The notes: generated by a model from the letters alone, not told the origin. Shown: positions 24,820 to 34,264, numbered from the stretch's first letter. The stretch is 64,000 nt of DNA from Comamonas serinivorans (GCF_002158865.1 NZ_CP021455.1:2046001-2110000); one strand, 5' to 3'. A program made the numbers and translations.

Positions 24820-25851
24820 ATGGGGCAATTTCTGCCAATGCACGCGATCGTCTTCATCGTCTACCCCGGGTTCGAGCTGCTCGATGTGTCGGGGCCGGCC
24901 TCGGTGTTCCAGGGGGCCAATCGGGCCCTGAGCCAGGCGGGTCGGCCGGCGTTCTACCGCGTCGGCCTGGCGTCGGCTCTGGGCGGGCTGGTGCCCAGCA
25001 GCTGCGGTCTGGCGGTGCACACCGAGCCCCTGGCGGAGCACATGGAGCCCCTGGCGGGGCACACGGAGCCCCTCGCGGGGCGGGCACCGGCGCCGGACAC
25101 GCTGCTGGTGGCCGGGGCCGAGCGCGAACCCCTGGGGGCCGCCCTGCGGGACGCGGTGTTGCTCGCGGCGCTGCAGCCCCTGGCCGCCTCGGTCCAGCGC
25201 CTGGGTTCGGTGTGCTCGGGCAGCCTGGTGCTGGCGGCGCTGGGCCTGCTCGACGGGCATCGCGTGGCCACCCACTGGGACGCCTGCCAGCCCCTGGCGC
25301 GGGCGTTTCCGCAGGTGCGCGTGGACCCCGAATCGCTGTACGTGGTGGACGGCCGGCTGTGGACCTCGGCCGGCGTGACCATGGGCATCGACATGGCCTT
25401 GGCCATGGTGGCGCACGACCTCGACGCCCAGATTGCCGGCGACGTGGCTCAGCGCCTGGTGTTGTACGCCAGACGGCCGGGCTATCAATCCCAGTTCAGC
25501 CCCGTGCTGCAGGCGCAGATTCAGGCGGGCCACCCGTTCGCCGACCTGATCGCCTGGATCGACGCCCACCTGGACGCGCCCCTCGACGTCGGAGCCCTGG
25601 CCGAGCGCGCCCACATGACGGAGCGCACCTTCCACCGCAAGTTCGTGTCCGCCACGGGCGAAACGCCGGCTCGCTTCGTCGAGACGGTGCGGCTCGATGC
25701 GGCGCGCATGCTGCTCGCACAGGGCCTGGCGGTGAAGGCGGTGGCCACTCGCGTCGGGCTGTTTCCCACATCCCGGCTCAGCCTGGCCTTTCAGCGGCGG
25801 TTTGGCGTGTCGCCGGCCTTGTTCCAGGCCTTGCATGGCACGCCGCCGTGA
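24820..25851 (+). CDS. GlxA-family AraC-type regulator (DJ-1/PfpI plus HTH)
   Basis: A 343-residue regulator. Residues 8-200 are a DJ-1/PfpI-like domain (AIVFIVYPGFELLDVSGPAS; nucleophile region SVCSGSLVLAALGLLDGHRV). Residues about 240-335 hold two AraC helix-turn-helix units (LAERAHMTERTFHRKFVSAT; VATRVGLFPTSRLSLAFQRR). The start is the ATG at 24820 behind aaggacaaag. An unusual insert at about 67-87 repeats EPLAxHx three times, encoded by 21-base repeats. It is divergent from the membrane DJ-1 protein gene. Confidence 0.85.
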   Translation: MGQFLPMHAIVFIVYPGFELLDVSGPASVFQGANRALSQAGRPAFYRVGLASALGGLVPSSCGLAVHTEPLAEHMEPLAGHTEPLAGRAPAPDTLLVAGAEREPLGAALRDAVLLAALQPLAASVQRLGSVCSGSLVLAALGLLDGHRVATHWDACQPLARAFPQVRVDPESLYVVDGRLWTSAGVTMGIDMALAMVAHDLDAQIAGDVAQRLVLYARRPGYQSQFSPVLQAQIQAGHPFADLIAWIDAHLDAPLDVGALAERAHMTERTFHRKFVSATGETPARFVETVRLDAARMLLAQGLAVKAVATRVGLFPTSRLSLAFQRRFGVSPALFQALHGTPP

Positions 25852-26087
25852 GCGATGGCGGACGCCGCACGGGCAGGGGCTGGATTGCCGCGTCGGTTCG
25901 CGGCTGCGCAAGGCCGGGGGGAGGGCGCCATGGTTTATCGTCGCGCGTTTGACCGCCCGGCGGTCGCCTTCGCGGGTGCAGGCTTCCGACAACCGGCGGG
26001 TCTGCCCGGCGCGGGTGTGCCAGGCACCACCGTGCACGGGCTGATCGCACGCCACCGGCGACGCACGGCCCAGGAGATTGCTGTTCC

Positions 26088-27533
26088 ATGACGACCACCG
26101 CCCTGGTCTGGCTGCGCCGCGACTTGCGCTGCGACGACCATGCCGCGCTCTACCATGCCCTGCGCCGTCACACCCAGGTGTACTGCGCCTTCGTGTTCGA
26201 CACCACCATCCTCGACGCGCTGCCCAGCCGCGAGGATCGGCGCGTGGCCTTCATCCACGCCAGCGTGGCCGAGCTGCACCGGGGCCTGCAGCAGCTGGCC
26301 GCGAGCAGCGGGGCACCGGGTGGCGGCCTCATCGTGCGCCATGGCCCGGCCGAGGCCTGCATCGTGCAACTGGCGCGGGACCTGGGCGTGGACGAGGTGC
26401 TGGTCAACCGCGATTACGAGCCCGAGGCTCGCGCCCGCGATCAACGCGTGGCGGCGGCCCTGCAGGCGCATGGCATCGCCTTCAGCGACCACAAAGACCA
26501 GGCGCTGCTCGACCGCGACGAGGTGCTGACCCGGCAAGGCCAGCCCTACAGCGTGTTCACGCCCTACAAACGCGCCTGGCTGCAGCAGCTCGATGCCTTC
26601 CAACTCAAGGCCTATCCGGTGGCGCGCCATGCCCGCCACCTGGCGCCCCCGCCGCCGGGCGAGCGGCTGCCCCCGCTGGCCGAGCTGGGCTTTGCCCCCA
26701 CCAACCTGGCCACCCTGCCACTGCCCACCGGCATGCAGGGCGCGCAGCGGCTGCTGCAGGACTTTCTGCCGCGCATGGCTGCGTACCACCAGGCGCGCGA
26801 CTACCCGGGCCGCAAAGGCGTCTCCTACCTGTCGGTGCACCTGCGCTTCGGCACCGTGTCCATCCGCCAGCTGGCGGCGCTGGCTGCCCGGCAGGCCGAG
26901 GAGGGCAGCGAAGGCGCACAGACCTGGCTGTCCGAGCTGGCCTGGCGCGATTTCTACTTCATGATCCTGTGGCACCACCCGCACGTGGTCACGCAGTGCT
27001 TCAAGCCCGAGTGCGAACGCGTGCAGTGGGACGAGGCGCCGGCGCTGTGGCAGGCCTGGTGCGAGGCGCGCACCGGTTACCCGCTGGTCGACGCCGCCAT
27101 GCGCCAGCTGCACCAGACCGGCTACATGCACAACCGGCTGCGCATGGTGGTGGCGAGTTTTTTGACCAAGGACCTGGGCATCGACTGGCGGCGCGGCGAG
27201 CGCCACTTTGCCGAACACCTGAACGACTACGACCTGGCCGCCAACAACGGCGGCTGGCAGTGGGCCGCCTCCACGGGCTGCGATGCGCAGCCGTGGTTCC
27301 GCATCTTCAACCCCATCACGCAGTCGCAGCGCTTCGACCCCGAGGGCCGCTTCATCCGCCGCTACCTGCCCGAGTTGGCGCGCGTGCCGGATGCGCACAT
27401 CCACTTTCCCGCGGCCATGAAGCCCCTGGAGCTGGCGGCCTGTGGGCTGCAGCTGGGCGTCGACTACCCGCTGCCGGTGGTGGACCATGCGCGTGCCCGC
27501 GAACGCACGCTGATGCGCTTCACCCCCTTGTGA
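26088..27533 (+). CDS. phrB: Deoxyribodipyrimidine photolyase (CPD class I)
   Basis: The product has 481 residues, the usual size, and splits UV-induced cyclobutane pyrimidine dimers using FADH- and light. The N-terminal antenna domain begins TTALVWLRRDLRCDDHAALY. The FAD domain contains GRKGVSYLSVHLRFGTVSIR, WLSELAWRDFYFMILWHHPH, TGYPLVDAAMRQLHQTGYMH and NRLRMVVASFLTKDLGIDWR. The Trp-rich NNGGWQWAASTGCDAQPWFR is the substrate/electron-transfer region. It stands alone, with a perfect hairpin 55 bases past its stop. Confidence 0.95.
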   Translation: MTTTALVWLRRDLRCDDHAALYHALRRHTQVYCAFVFDTTILDALPSREDRRVAFIHASVAELHRGLQQLAASSGAPGGGLIVRHGPAEACIVQLARDLGVDEVLVNRDYEPEARARDQRVAAALQAHGIAFSDHKDQALLDRDEVLTRQGQPYSVFTPYKRAWLQQLDAFQLKAYPVARHARHLAPPPPGERLPPLAELGFAPTNLATLPLPTGMQGAQRLLQDFLPRMAAYHQARDYPGRKGVSYLSVHLRFGTVSIRQLAALAARQAEEGSEGAQTWLSELAWRDFYFMILWHHPHVVTQCFKPECERVQWDEAPALWQAWCEARTGYPLVDAAMRQLHQTGYMHNRLRMVVASFLTKDLGIDWRRGERHFAEHLNDYDLAANNGGWQWAASTGCDAQPWFRIFNPITQSQRFDPEGRFIRRYLPELARVPDAHIHFPAAMKPLELAACGLQLGVDYPLPVVDHARARERTLMRFTPL

Positions 27534-27588
27534 GCGAACGCGTGGGGGCGCCGCGGCCGGCCGTGCGTGAGGGGTGTGGCGTGATCAA

Positions 27589-27640
27589 GGGGTATGACCC
27601 TGTTCCCGTTTTAAGCAAAACGGGAACAGGGTCATACCCC
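27589..27640. terminator. 24-bp perfect inverted repeat between convergent genes (contains dyad element copy 4)
   Basis: Arms at 27589-27612 and 27617-27640 pair at all 24 positions around an AAGC loop, with GGGG and CCCC ends and an inner TTTT/AAAA step. It sits between the convergent photolyase and FAD-oxidoreductase genes and could end transcripts from both sides. Confidence 0.6.
27592..27637. repeat. 46-bp dyad element, copy 4 (perfectly paired)
   Basis: GTATG, CCGTT, AACGG and ATAC sit at the standard offsets, and unlike other copies every base between the half-sites also pairs. Orientation cannot be read because it is fully symmetrical. Confidence 0.85.
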
Positions 27641-27689
27641 AGATGATCTGGCCAGGCAGGCCGCCCGCCGCCCGTCGGCCCGGCGTGCG

Positions 27690-29024
27690 TCAGTCCTGCT
27701 GTTGAATCGTCTCGCCGCGCAGCTTGCCGTGGTCGCGGATGTTGACGCGGTGGCGCTTCCAGCCGCGGTAGGTGCGCGGGAAGTGGGCAATGCTGATGGC
27801 GTAGTACAGCACCTTGAACATGAACAGCGAACGGCGAAAGGCCGGGCCGTGGTGCAGGTCCGCCGCCAGCAGCGACATCAGGCCCTGCTTGACCTTGAAC
27901 ACGTTCTTGGGGTGCATGAACATGTCGCGGATGGTCGGGTTGGTGGCGCGGTAGATGAACCACGAGTAGTCGCGGGGGCCGGCGCGCATGCGCTGCTCCA
28001 GCGCCTCGCGGGCGGCGCGCAAGGCCTCGGGCCGGTCCAGCGCCGTGGCCACATGCTGCGCGCCGTCGAAGCCTCCTTGCATGGCCAGGAAGACGCCGGA
28101 CGAGAACATCGGGTCGATGAAGGCAAAGGCGTCGCCGATCAGCAGGTATTTGTCGCCCGTGGCCTGGGTGCTCGAGTACGAGAAATTGCCCGTGGCGTGC
28201 ACCGCGTCGTCCACCAGCTCAGCGCCCTGGAGCCGGTCGTGCAGCTCGGGGCACAGCGCGATGGTGTCGAAGAAGTAGTCCTTGAGCGGCTTGTCGCGGG
28301 CCTTCAGGTAGTAGGCCCAGCACACCGCGCCCACGCTGGTCGTGCCATCGGCCAGGGGAATGAACCAGAACCAGCCGTGGTCGAACCAGCAGATGCTGAT
28401 GTTGCCTTCGCGCTTGCCCGGCAGCCGGCGCGCGTTGCGAAAGTGGCCGAACAGCGCCGTGCTGTTGTGGTCGGCGTTCTTCTGCTTGGTGCCGAGCTTC
28501 TTCGACAGAAAGGTGTCGCGGCCACTCGCGTCCACCACGAAGCGCGCGCGCCAGTGGCGCTGGCTGCCGTCCGCCATCTGGGCAGTGACGTCGGCGCCGG
28601 TGTCGTCGAACGCGACGCTGCGCACCTGGGCGCCCTCGATGGCGAGCGCGCCAGACTTGCCCGCATGGCGGAACAGCACCTCGTCCAGCTCGGAGCGGCG
28701 CACCTGCCAGGCCGAATCCAGCTTGGGATCCCAGCCCTCGGCAAAGTCGACGTAGCTGCGCGCGTCGCCATTGGGTGGCACGAACTCGATGCCGAATTTC
28801 GGCATGCCGATGCGCGCCACCTCGTCGCGCACGCCGAGCTGGTCGAACAGCGCCACGTTGCCCGGCAGCAGCGACTCGCCGATGTGGAACCGCGGGTGAT
28901 GGTCTTTTTCGAGCAGCACCACCTTGCGCCCTTCGCGGGCCAGCAAGGTGGAGATGGTGGAGCCTGCGGGCCCGCCACCAATCACCAGCACGTCGCAATC
29001 CTCGGAATTCGCCATGGCAGACAT
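27690..29024 (-). CDS. FAD-dependent oxidoreductase of the flavin halogenase-like family
   Basis: A 444-residue protein starting at MSAMANSEDCDVLVIGGGPA; a second ATG three codons later is an equal alternative. GGGPAGS is the FAD-binding GxGxxG, and LLEKDHHPRFHIGESLLPGN is the halogenase/geranylgeranyl-reductase block. HGWFWFIPLADG contains W-x-W-x-I-P, the motif of flavin-dependent halogenases, and YLLIGDAFAFIDPMFSSGVF is the second FAD motif. Halogenases use FADH2, O2 and halide to chlorinate or brominate aromatics. Many relatives in this family are not proven halogenases, and no biosynthetic cluster surrounds it. Confidence 0.75.
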   Translation of the reverse strand: MSAMANSEDCDVLVIGGGPAGSTISTLLAREGRKVVLLEKDHHPRFHIGESLLPGNVALFDQLGVRDEVARIGMPKFGIEFVPPNGDARSYVDFAEGWDPKLDSAWQVRRSELDEVLFRHAGKSGALAIEGAQVRSVAFDDTGADVTAQMADGSQRHWRARFVVDASGRDTFLSKKLGTKQKNADHNSTALFGHFRNARRLPGKREGNISICWFDHGWFWFIPLADGTTSVGAVCWAYYLKARDKPLKDYFFDTIALCPELHDRLQGAELVDDAVHATGNFSYSSTQATGDKYLLIGDAFAFIDPMFSSGVFLAMQGGFDGAQHVATALDRPEALRAAREALEQRMRAGPRDYSWFIYRATNPTIRDMFMHPKNVFKVKQGLMSLLAADLHHGPAFRRSLFMFKVLYYAISIAHFPRTYRGWKRHRVNIRDHGKLRGETIQQQD

Positions 29025-29594
29025 CTCGTCGTGAAGTGGAGTTGGGCGAGATGGTACTGGCCGTCCACGGTCGCGACCTTCGCCGGGTCCGGCAGAGCGC
29101 CCGAGATGGTGCTGCCGCGGGCTGCGTTTCGGCCGCCCAGGTCCAGATTGAAGTCCGTCGTCTCGGTCCCCCGCGGAGTCGTGCTGCCTTGTGGCGTCGC
29201 AGGGGACCAGGCCGGTGGGCAGCTGGCCCGCGGTGCGCCCGGTGGGCCGGTGCGGGCGCGCCGGGCACAGGGCGTTTCGGCGGTCGACCTGCGTCCCGCG
29301 AGGGCGAAGACCCGGGCGGCCAGGCGCGCCAGCCGCTGCACCATAATCACCGGCTCTCGCGGCCGACTGCCCGCGCGCGCGCTGCGCCGGCGTGGCTGGA
29401 TGGGGCCTCCCGCAGTGCCAATGCCTGGTGCCGCGGGGCGGTGTGTCCGCCCATCGCCACGTTCCGGGCGGCATCGCAGTGCCTTTCGCTGCGCCCCAAG
29501 CCGCGCCGCGGCGGCCGATGCCGCCATGCCCAGGCCAGTGCCCCCAGGCGGTCGATGGGCCGCCGTTCGCGCCAACCGTTTGAATTCACACCAC
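29025..29594. other. Divergent upstream region of the halogenase-like gene and mutS
   Basis: This stretch of 570 bases must hold promoters for both divergent genes. I see no convincing sigma-70 boxes and no small gene. The plus-strand frame of mutS stays open through it because of GC-rich codon bias, but it lacks family sequence before 29595. Confidence 0.5.
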
Positions 29595-32342
29595 ATGCCA
29601 GCCGCCACCGACACCCCTGAACCGCTTGCGACAGGTGGACAAGCCCCGCACACGCCCATGATGGCGCAGTACCTGGCCATCAAGGCCGAGCACCCGACGA
29701 CGCTCGTCCTGTACCGCATGGGGGACTTTTACGAACTGTTTTATGGCGACGCCGAAAAAGCCTCGGCCCTGCTCGATCTGACCCTGACCAAGCGCGGCCA
29801 GTCGGCGGGCGAGCCGGTGATCATGGCCGGCGTGCCGGTGCACGCGCTCGAAACCTACCTGGCCCGCCTCATCAAGCTGGGGGAGTCGGTGGCGATCTGC
29901 GAGCAGGTCGGCGAGGTCGGGGCCTCCAAGGGCCCGGTCGAGCGCAAGGTGGTGCGCGTGGTCACCCCCGGCACGCTGACCGACACGGCGCTGCTGCCGG
30001 ACAAGGCCGAGTCCATGCTGCTGGCCGTCCAGCAGGGGCCGCGCAACACGCTGGGCCTGGCCTGGCTGGCCGTCACGCAAGGCGTGATTCACCTGGCCGA
30101 AGCCGCGCCTGACCACCTGCCCGAGTGGCTGGCGCGCATCGCACCCAGCGAGCTGATCGCCTCGGCCGGGGTGTCGCCGGCCTTCGAGGCGCGGCTCAAC
30201 CAGGTCTCGCCGGTGCCGGTCACGCTGCGGCCCGAATGGCAGTTCGACGCGGGCTTGGGCGCGCGCAAGCTGTGCGAGCAGGTGCAGGCAAGCAGCCTGC
30301 AGGCCTGGGGCGCGCAGGGCATGGCTCAGGCGCACGCCGCGGCGGCCGCGCTGCTGACCTACGCCGAACACACGCAAGGCCAGGTATTGAGCCACGTGCG
30401 AGACATTGCCATCGGCCGTCAGGGGGAACTCCTGCATTTGCCGGCCAGCACCCAGCGCAACCTGGAGTTGACGCGCACCCTGCGCGGCGAGGACTCGCCC
30501 ACGCTGCTGTCGCTGCTGGACACCTGCCGCACCGGCATGGGCAGCCGCCTGCTGCGCCAATGGCTGCTGAACCCGCCGCTGGCCCGCACCGCGCCCGCCC
30601 AGCGCGTGGCCGCGATTGGCGACTTGCTGCGGACCACCGGCCAGGCCGCACCGCCCATGCTGGCCCTGCGCGACGCGCTCAAGGGCAGCGCCGACGTGGA
30701 GCGCATCACCGCCCGCATCGCCCTGCGGCAGGTGCGCCCGCGTGAGCTGGTCGCCCTGCGCGAGGCCCTGGCCCGGCGTGATTTGCCCGAGCTGCTGCCG
30801 GGCTCACCCGCCACTGCCGGGGCGCACGCGGACCCCGGCCAGCATGGCCTCGATCCCGCAAGGGCCACCTTGTTCGAGGGCGGCGACCCCGGCGCAGCCG
30901 GGGAGGGTGGGGGCGCTTTCCTCTTCGCCGACATCCGGGCCGGCCTGAGCCTGGCGCCGGACTGCGGCGAGCTGCTGCGGCGCGCCATCCAGGACGAGCC
31001 GGCGGCCCTGGTGCGCGACGGCGGCGTGATCGCCGCGGGCTTCGACGCCGAACTCGATGAGCTGCGCGGCATCCAGACGAACTGCGACGCCTTCCTGCTG
31101 GACCTGGAGACGCGCGAGCGCGCCCGCACGGGCATTCCCAACCTGCGCGTGCAGTTCAACAAGGTGCACGGCTTCTACATCGAGGTCACCAGCAGCCACA
31201 CCAGCAAGGTGCCCGACAACTACCGCCGCCGCCAGACGCTGAAGAACGCCGAGCGTTTCATCACGCCCGAACTCAAGGCCTTCGAGGACAAAGCCTTGTC
31301 GGCGCAGGAGCGGGCGCTGGCGCGCGAGAAGTGGCTGTTCGAGCAGGTGCTCGATGCCTTGCAGCCCCACGTGCCCGCCTTGACCCGCTTTGGCCGCGCG
31401 CTGGCCCAGCTGGACGTGCTGTGCGCGCTGGCCGAGCGCGCCCACACCCTGGACTGGTGCGCGCCGCAGTTCGTCGATCAACCCTGCATTGCCATCATGC
31501 GCGGTCGCCACCCGGTGGTCGAGGCGCGCCTGCAGGAGACCAGCGGCAAGCCCTTCATCGCCAACGACACGCAGTTGGGCGTCAAGCAGCGCATGCAGCT
31601 CATCACCGGGCCCAACATGGGCGGCAAATCGACCTACATGCGCCAGGTCGCGCTCATCGCCCTGCTGGCCAGCATGGGCAGCTGGGTGCCGGCCGCCAGT
31701 TGCCAGCTGGGGCCGCTGGACGCCATCCACACCCGCATCGGCGCCGCCGACGACCTGGCGAACGCGCAATCGACCTTCATGGTGGAGATGACCGAGGCCG
31801 CGCAGATCCTGCGCACGGCCACCGCGCAATCGCTGGTGCTGATGGACGAGGTCGGCCGCGGCACCAGCACCTTCGACGGCCTGGCGCTGGCCAGCGGCAT
31901 TGCCTCGCACCTGCACGACAGGACGCAGTGCTTTTGCCTGTTCGCCACCCATTACTTCGAGCTGACCGAGTTCCCCGCCGAGCACCACCGCGCCGTGAAC
32001 TGGCACGTGAGCGCCGTCGAGGCCGCGGGTCAGCAGGGCGGGGCCGACATCGTCTTCCTGCACGAGCTGCAGGCCGGCCCGGCGAACAAGAGCTATGGCG
32101 TGCAAGTGGCCAAGCTCGCCGGCATGCCGGCGCCCGTGCTGCGCCAGGCGCAGCAAACGCTGACTGCACTGCAGGCCCACATGGATGCGGCCACGCCGCA
32201 GGTCGACCTGTTTGCCGCCCCGCCCGAGCCCGCCGTGGCCTTGGCGCACCCGCTCGAGGCGGCGCTGGCCGCCATCGACCCCGACAAGCTGACCCCGCGC
32301 GATGCGCTCGATGCGCTGTACCGCCTCAAGCAGCTGGGCTGA
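29595..32342 (+). CDS. mutS: DNA mismatch repair ATPase MutS
   Basis: The product has 915 residues. MMAQYLAIKAEHPTTLVLYR and MGDFYELFYGDAEKASALLD carry the Phe-x-Glu mismatch-binding region near residue 50. The core, lever and clamp domains follow. The ATPase domain has Walker A GPNMGGKSTYMRQ near 672, then DEVGRGTSTFDGLALA and the helix-turn-helix. It recognises mispairs and recruits MutL. The start is the ATG at 29595, although the frame is open upstream. A Gly/Ala-rich insert of about 40 residues at about 402-445 (GSPATAGAHADPGQHGLDPA onward) lies in the lever region and makes it slightly longer than usual. Confidence 0.97.
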   Translation: MPAATDTPEPLATGGQAPHTPMMAQYLAIKAEHPTTLVLYRMGDFYELFYGDAEKASALLDLTLTKRGQSAGEPVIMAGVPVHALETYLARLIKLGESVAICEQVGEVGASKGPVERKVVRVVTPGTLTDTALLPDKAESMLLAVQQGPRNTLGLAWLAVTQGVIHLAEAAPDHLPEWLARIAPSELIASAGVSPAFEARLNQVSPVPVTLRPEWQFDAGLGARKLCEQVQASSLQAWGAQGMAQAHAAAAALLTYAEHTQGQVLSHVRDIAIGRQGELLHLPASTQRNLELTRTLRGEDSPTLLSLLDTCRTGMGSRLLRQWLLNPPLARTAPAQRVAAIGDLLRTTGQAAPPMLALRDALKGSADVERITARIALRQVRPRELVALREALARRDLPELLPGSPATAGAHADPGQHGLDPARATLFEGGDPGAAGEGGGAFLFADIRAGLSLAPDCGELLRRAIQDEPAALVRDGGVIAAGFDAELDELRGIQTNCDAFLLDLETRERARTGIPNLRVQFNKVHGFYIEVTSSHTSKVPDNYRRRQTLKNAERFITPELKAFEDKALSAQERALAREKWLFEQVLDALQPHVPALTRFGRALAQLDVLCALAERAHTLDWCAPQFVDQPCIAIMRGRHPVVEARLQETSGKPFIANDTQLGVKQRMQLITGPNMGGKSTYMRQVALIALLASMGSWVPAASCQLGPLDAIHTRIGAADDLANAQSTFMVEMTEAAQILRTATAQSLVLMDEVGRGTSTFDGLALASGIASHLHDRTQCFCLFATHYFELTEFPAEHHRAVNWHVSAVEAAGQQGGADIVFLHELQAGPANKSYGVQVAKLAGMPAPVLRQAQQTLTALQAHMDAATPQVDLFAAPPEPAVALAHPLEAALAAIDPDKLTPRDALDALYRLKQLG

Positions 32343-32353
32343 GCAAGGCAAGG

Positions 32354-32399
32354 GTATCCAGCCGCTGCCGATGAACATCCAACGGCAATGGGTGCATAC
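32354..32399. repeat. 46-bp dyad element, copy 5
   Basis: GTAT at 1-4 (followed by C, unlike other copies), CCGAT at 15-19, AACGG at 28-32, ATAC at 43-46. It begins 12 bases after the mutS stop. The inner arms TGCCG and CGGCA pair. Confidence 0.75.
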
Positions 32400-32607
32400 T
32401 TGTGGTCAAGTCGTCACCCCGTCGCCATGCCCGCAGGGCTGATGGCCGGGTCGCCGGCGTTTCGACAGGCGAGAGCCTGCAATTTCATCGGGACCGACGA
32501 GGTGAGACGCGGCTGGCCGGTGCATACTGCATCGGTTTGCCCCAGGCCGGGCGGCTGCCGATGGCGCCGCACAGCCCTTCGATCAACCACCCCAAGGAGA
32601 CAAGCAC

Positions 32608-34044
32608 ATGAAAGACCACTTGCAGTTCTACATCGACGGTCGCTGGGTCGATCCCGTCACGCCGCGCACGCTGGACGTGATCAACCCCTCCACCGAAGAG
32701 GCCTTCGCCCGCATCAGCATGGGGTCGGCCGCCGATGTGGACGCCGCCGTGGCGGCCGCCAAGCGCGCCTTCGAGAGCTATTCGCAAACCACGCGTGAAG
32801 AGCGCCTGGCCCTGCTGGCCAAGATCATCGAGGTCTACCAAAAGCGCATGGGCGACATCGTGCCCACCATCTCGCAGGAGATGGGCGCGCCGCTGTGGCT
32901 GTCCAAGGCCGCACAGGCGGCCATGGGCGTGGCCCACCTGGCCACCACGGCCCAGGTGCTCAAGGACTTTGCCTTTGAACACACCCAGGGCACCACGGCC
33001 ATCGTGCACGAGCCCGTCGGCGTGGTCGGCATGATCACGCCGTGGAACTGGCCCATCAACCAGATCATGTGCAAGGTGGCGCCCGCGCTGGCCGCCGGCT
33101 GCACCATGGTGCTCAAGCCGTCCGAAGTCGCCCCGCTGAACGCGCTGCTGGTGGCCGAGGTGCTGCACGAAGCCGGCGTGCCGCCGGGCGTGTTCAACCT
33201 CGTCAACGGCGACGGCCCCACGGTGGGTGAAGCCATGTCGCTGCACCCCGACATCGACATGATGACCTTCACCGGCTCGACCCGCGCCGGCATTGCCGTG
33301 GCCCGTGCGGCTGCCGGCACCGTCAAGCGCGTGGCGCAGGAGCTGGGCGGCAAGTCGGCCAACATCGTGCTCGACGATGCCGACATCGAGAAGGCCGTGG
33401 CCCAGGGCGTGCAGGCCGTGTTCACGAACTCGGGCCAGAGCTGCAACGCGCCCACGCGCATGTTCGTGCCGCGTGCCAAGCAGGCGCAGGCCATCGCCGT
33501 GGCCAAGGCCACGGCCGAAGCCGTGACCGTGAACGACGCCATGGCCGAAGGCCGCCACATCGGCCCCGTGGTCAGCGAAGCGCAGTGGCACAAGATCCAG
33601 GGCCTGATCCAAAAGGGCATCGACGAAGGCGCCACGCTGGTGGCCGGCGGCACGGGTCGTCCCGAAGGGTTGAACAAGGGTTACTTCGTGAAGCCCACCG
33701 TGTTCGCCGACGTGAACAACGACATGACCATCGCGCGCGAGGAAATCTTCGGCCCGGTGCTGTCCATCCTGCCGTACGACACCGAAGAAGACGCCATCCG
33801 CCAGGCCAACGACACGCCCTACGGCCTGTCGGGCTACGTGCAATCGGGCAGCCTGGAGCACGCGCGTGCCGTGGCCGCCCGCCTGCGCACCGGCAACGTG
33901 CACCTGAATGGCGCCGGCCCGGACGTCACGGCGCCGTTCGGCGGCTACAAGCAGTCGGGCAACGGCCGCGAGTGGGGCGTGCACGGTTTCCGCGACTTCC
34001 TGGAAACCAAGGCCGTGATGGGCGCGCAGCCCAAGCAGGCTTGA
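32608..34044 (+). CDS. NAD(P)-dependent aldehyde dehydrogenase
   Basis: A 478-residue enzyme oxidising an aldehyde to its acid, preceded by AAGGAGACAAGCAC. PWNWPINQIMCKVAPALAAG is the cofactor-binding block, FTGSTRAGIAVARAAAGTVK the Rossmann turn, and QELGGKSANIVLDD carries general-base Glu245. NSGQSCNAPTR carries nucleophile Cys279, and EEIFGPVLSILPYDTEEDAI is the C-terminal signature. It resembles the broad group annotated as aldehyde dehydrogenase family protein (vanillin/acyl-aldehyde types). The substrate is not evident and it has no operon partner. Confidence 0.93.
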   Translation: MKDHLQFYIDGRWVDPVTPRTLDVINPSTEEAFARISMGSAADVDAAVAAAKRAFESYSQTTREERLALLAKIIEVYQKRMGDIVPTISQEMGAPLWLSKAAQAAMGVAHLATTAQVLKDFAFEHTQGTTAIVHEPVGVVGMITPWNWPINQIMCKVAPALAAGCTMVLKPSEVAPLNALLVAEVLHEAGVPPGVFNLVNGDGPTVGEAMSLHPDIDMMTFTGSTRAGIAVARAAAGTVKRVAQELGGKSANIVLDDADIEKAVAQGVQAVFTNSGQSCNAPTRMFVPRAKQAQAIAVAKATAEAVTVNDAMAEGRHIGPVVSEAQWHKIQGLIQKGIDEGATLVAGGTGRPEGLNKGYFVKPTVFADVNNDMTIAREEIFGPVLSILPYDTEEDAIRQANDTPYGLSGYVQSGSLEHARAVAARLRTGNVHLNGAGPDVTAPFGGYKQSGNGREWGVHGFRDFLETKAVMGAQPKQA

Positions 34045-34264
34045 GGCGCGCAGCCTGACCCAGGCGCCCGGCGCAAGCCGCCATGTGTGCCCTGAACCAC
34101 CCAACGGGGAGCGATGCTCCCCGTTGTGCATGGAGGGGCCTGGAAACGGGGCATGCCCGGTGTGCAGCCTGCTCCCAGGCGGTGGACGTCAGCTGCCAGT
34201 CGCCCGACTGCCCCGCAGGCTTCGCCGTCTGCCGGGTGGGGCCAACGACAAGCATGTCGATGGG

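Noticed and set aside
27702..29594. Plus-strand frame of mutS open for a further 631 codons upstream of its start
   Set aside because: It runs antisense through the FAD-oxidoreductase gene and has no MutS family sequence before 29595. High GC and codon bias leave such antisense frames open.
32482..32527. GCATACTGC before the aldehyde dehydrogenase, like the right end of a dyad element
   Set aside because: No GTAT lies at the required position and the inner half-sites are absent.
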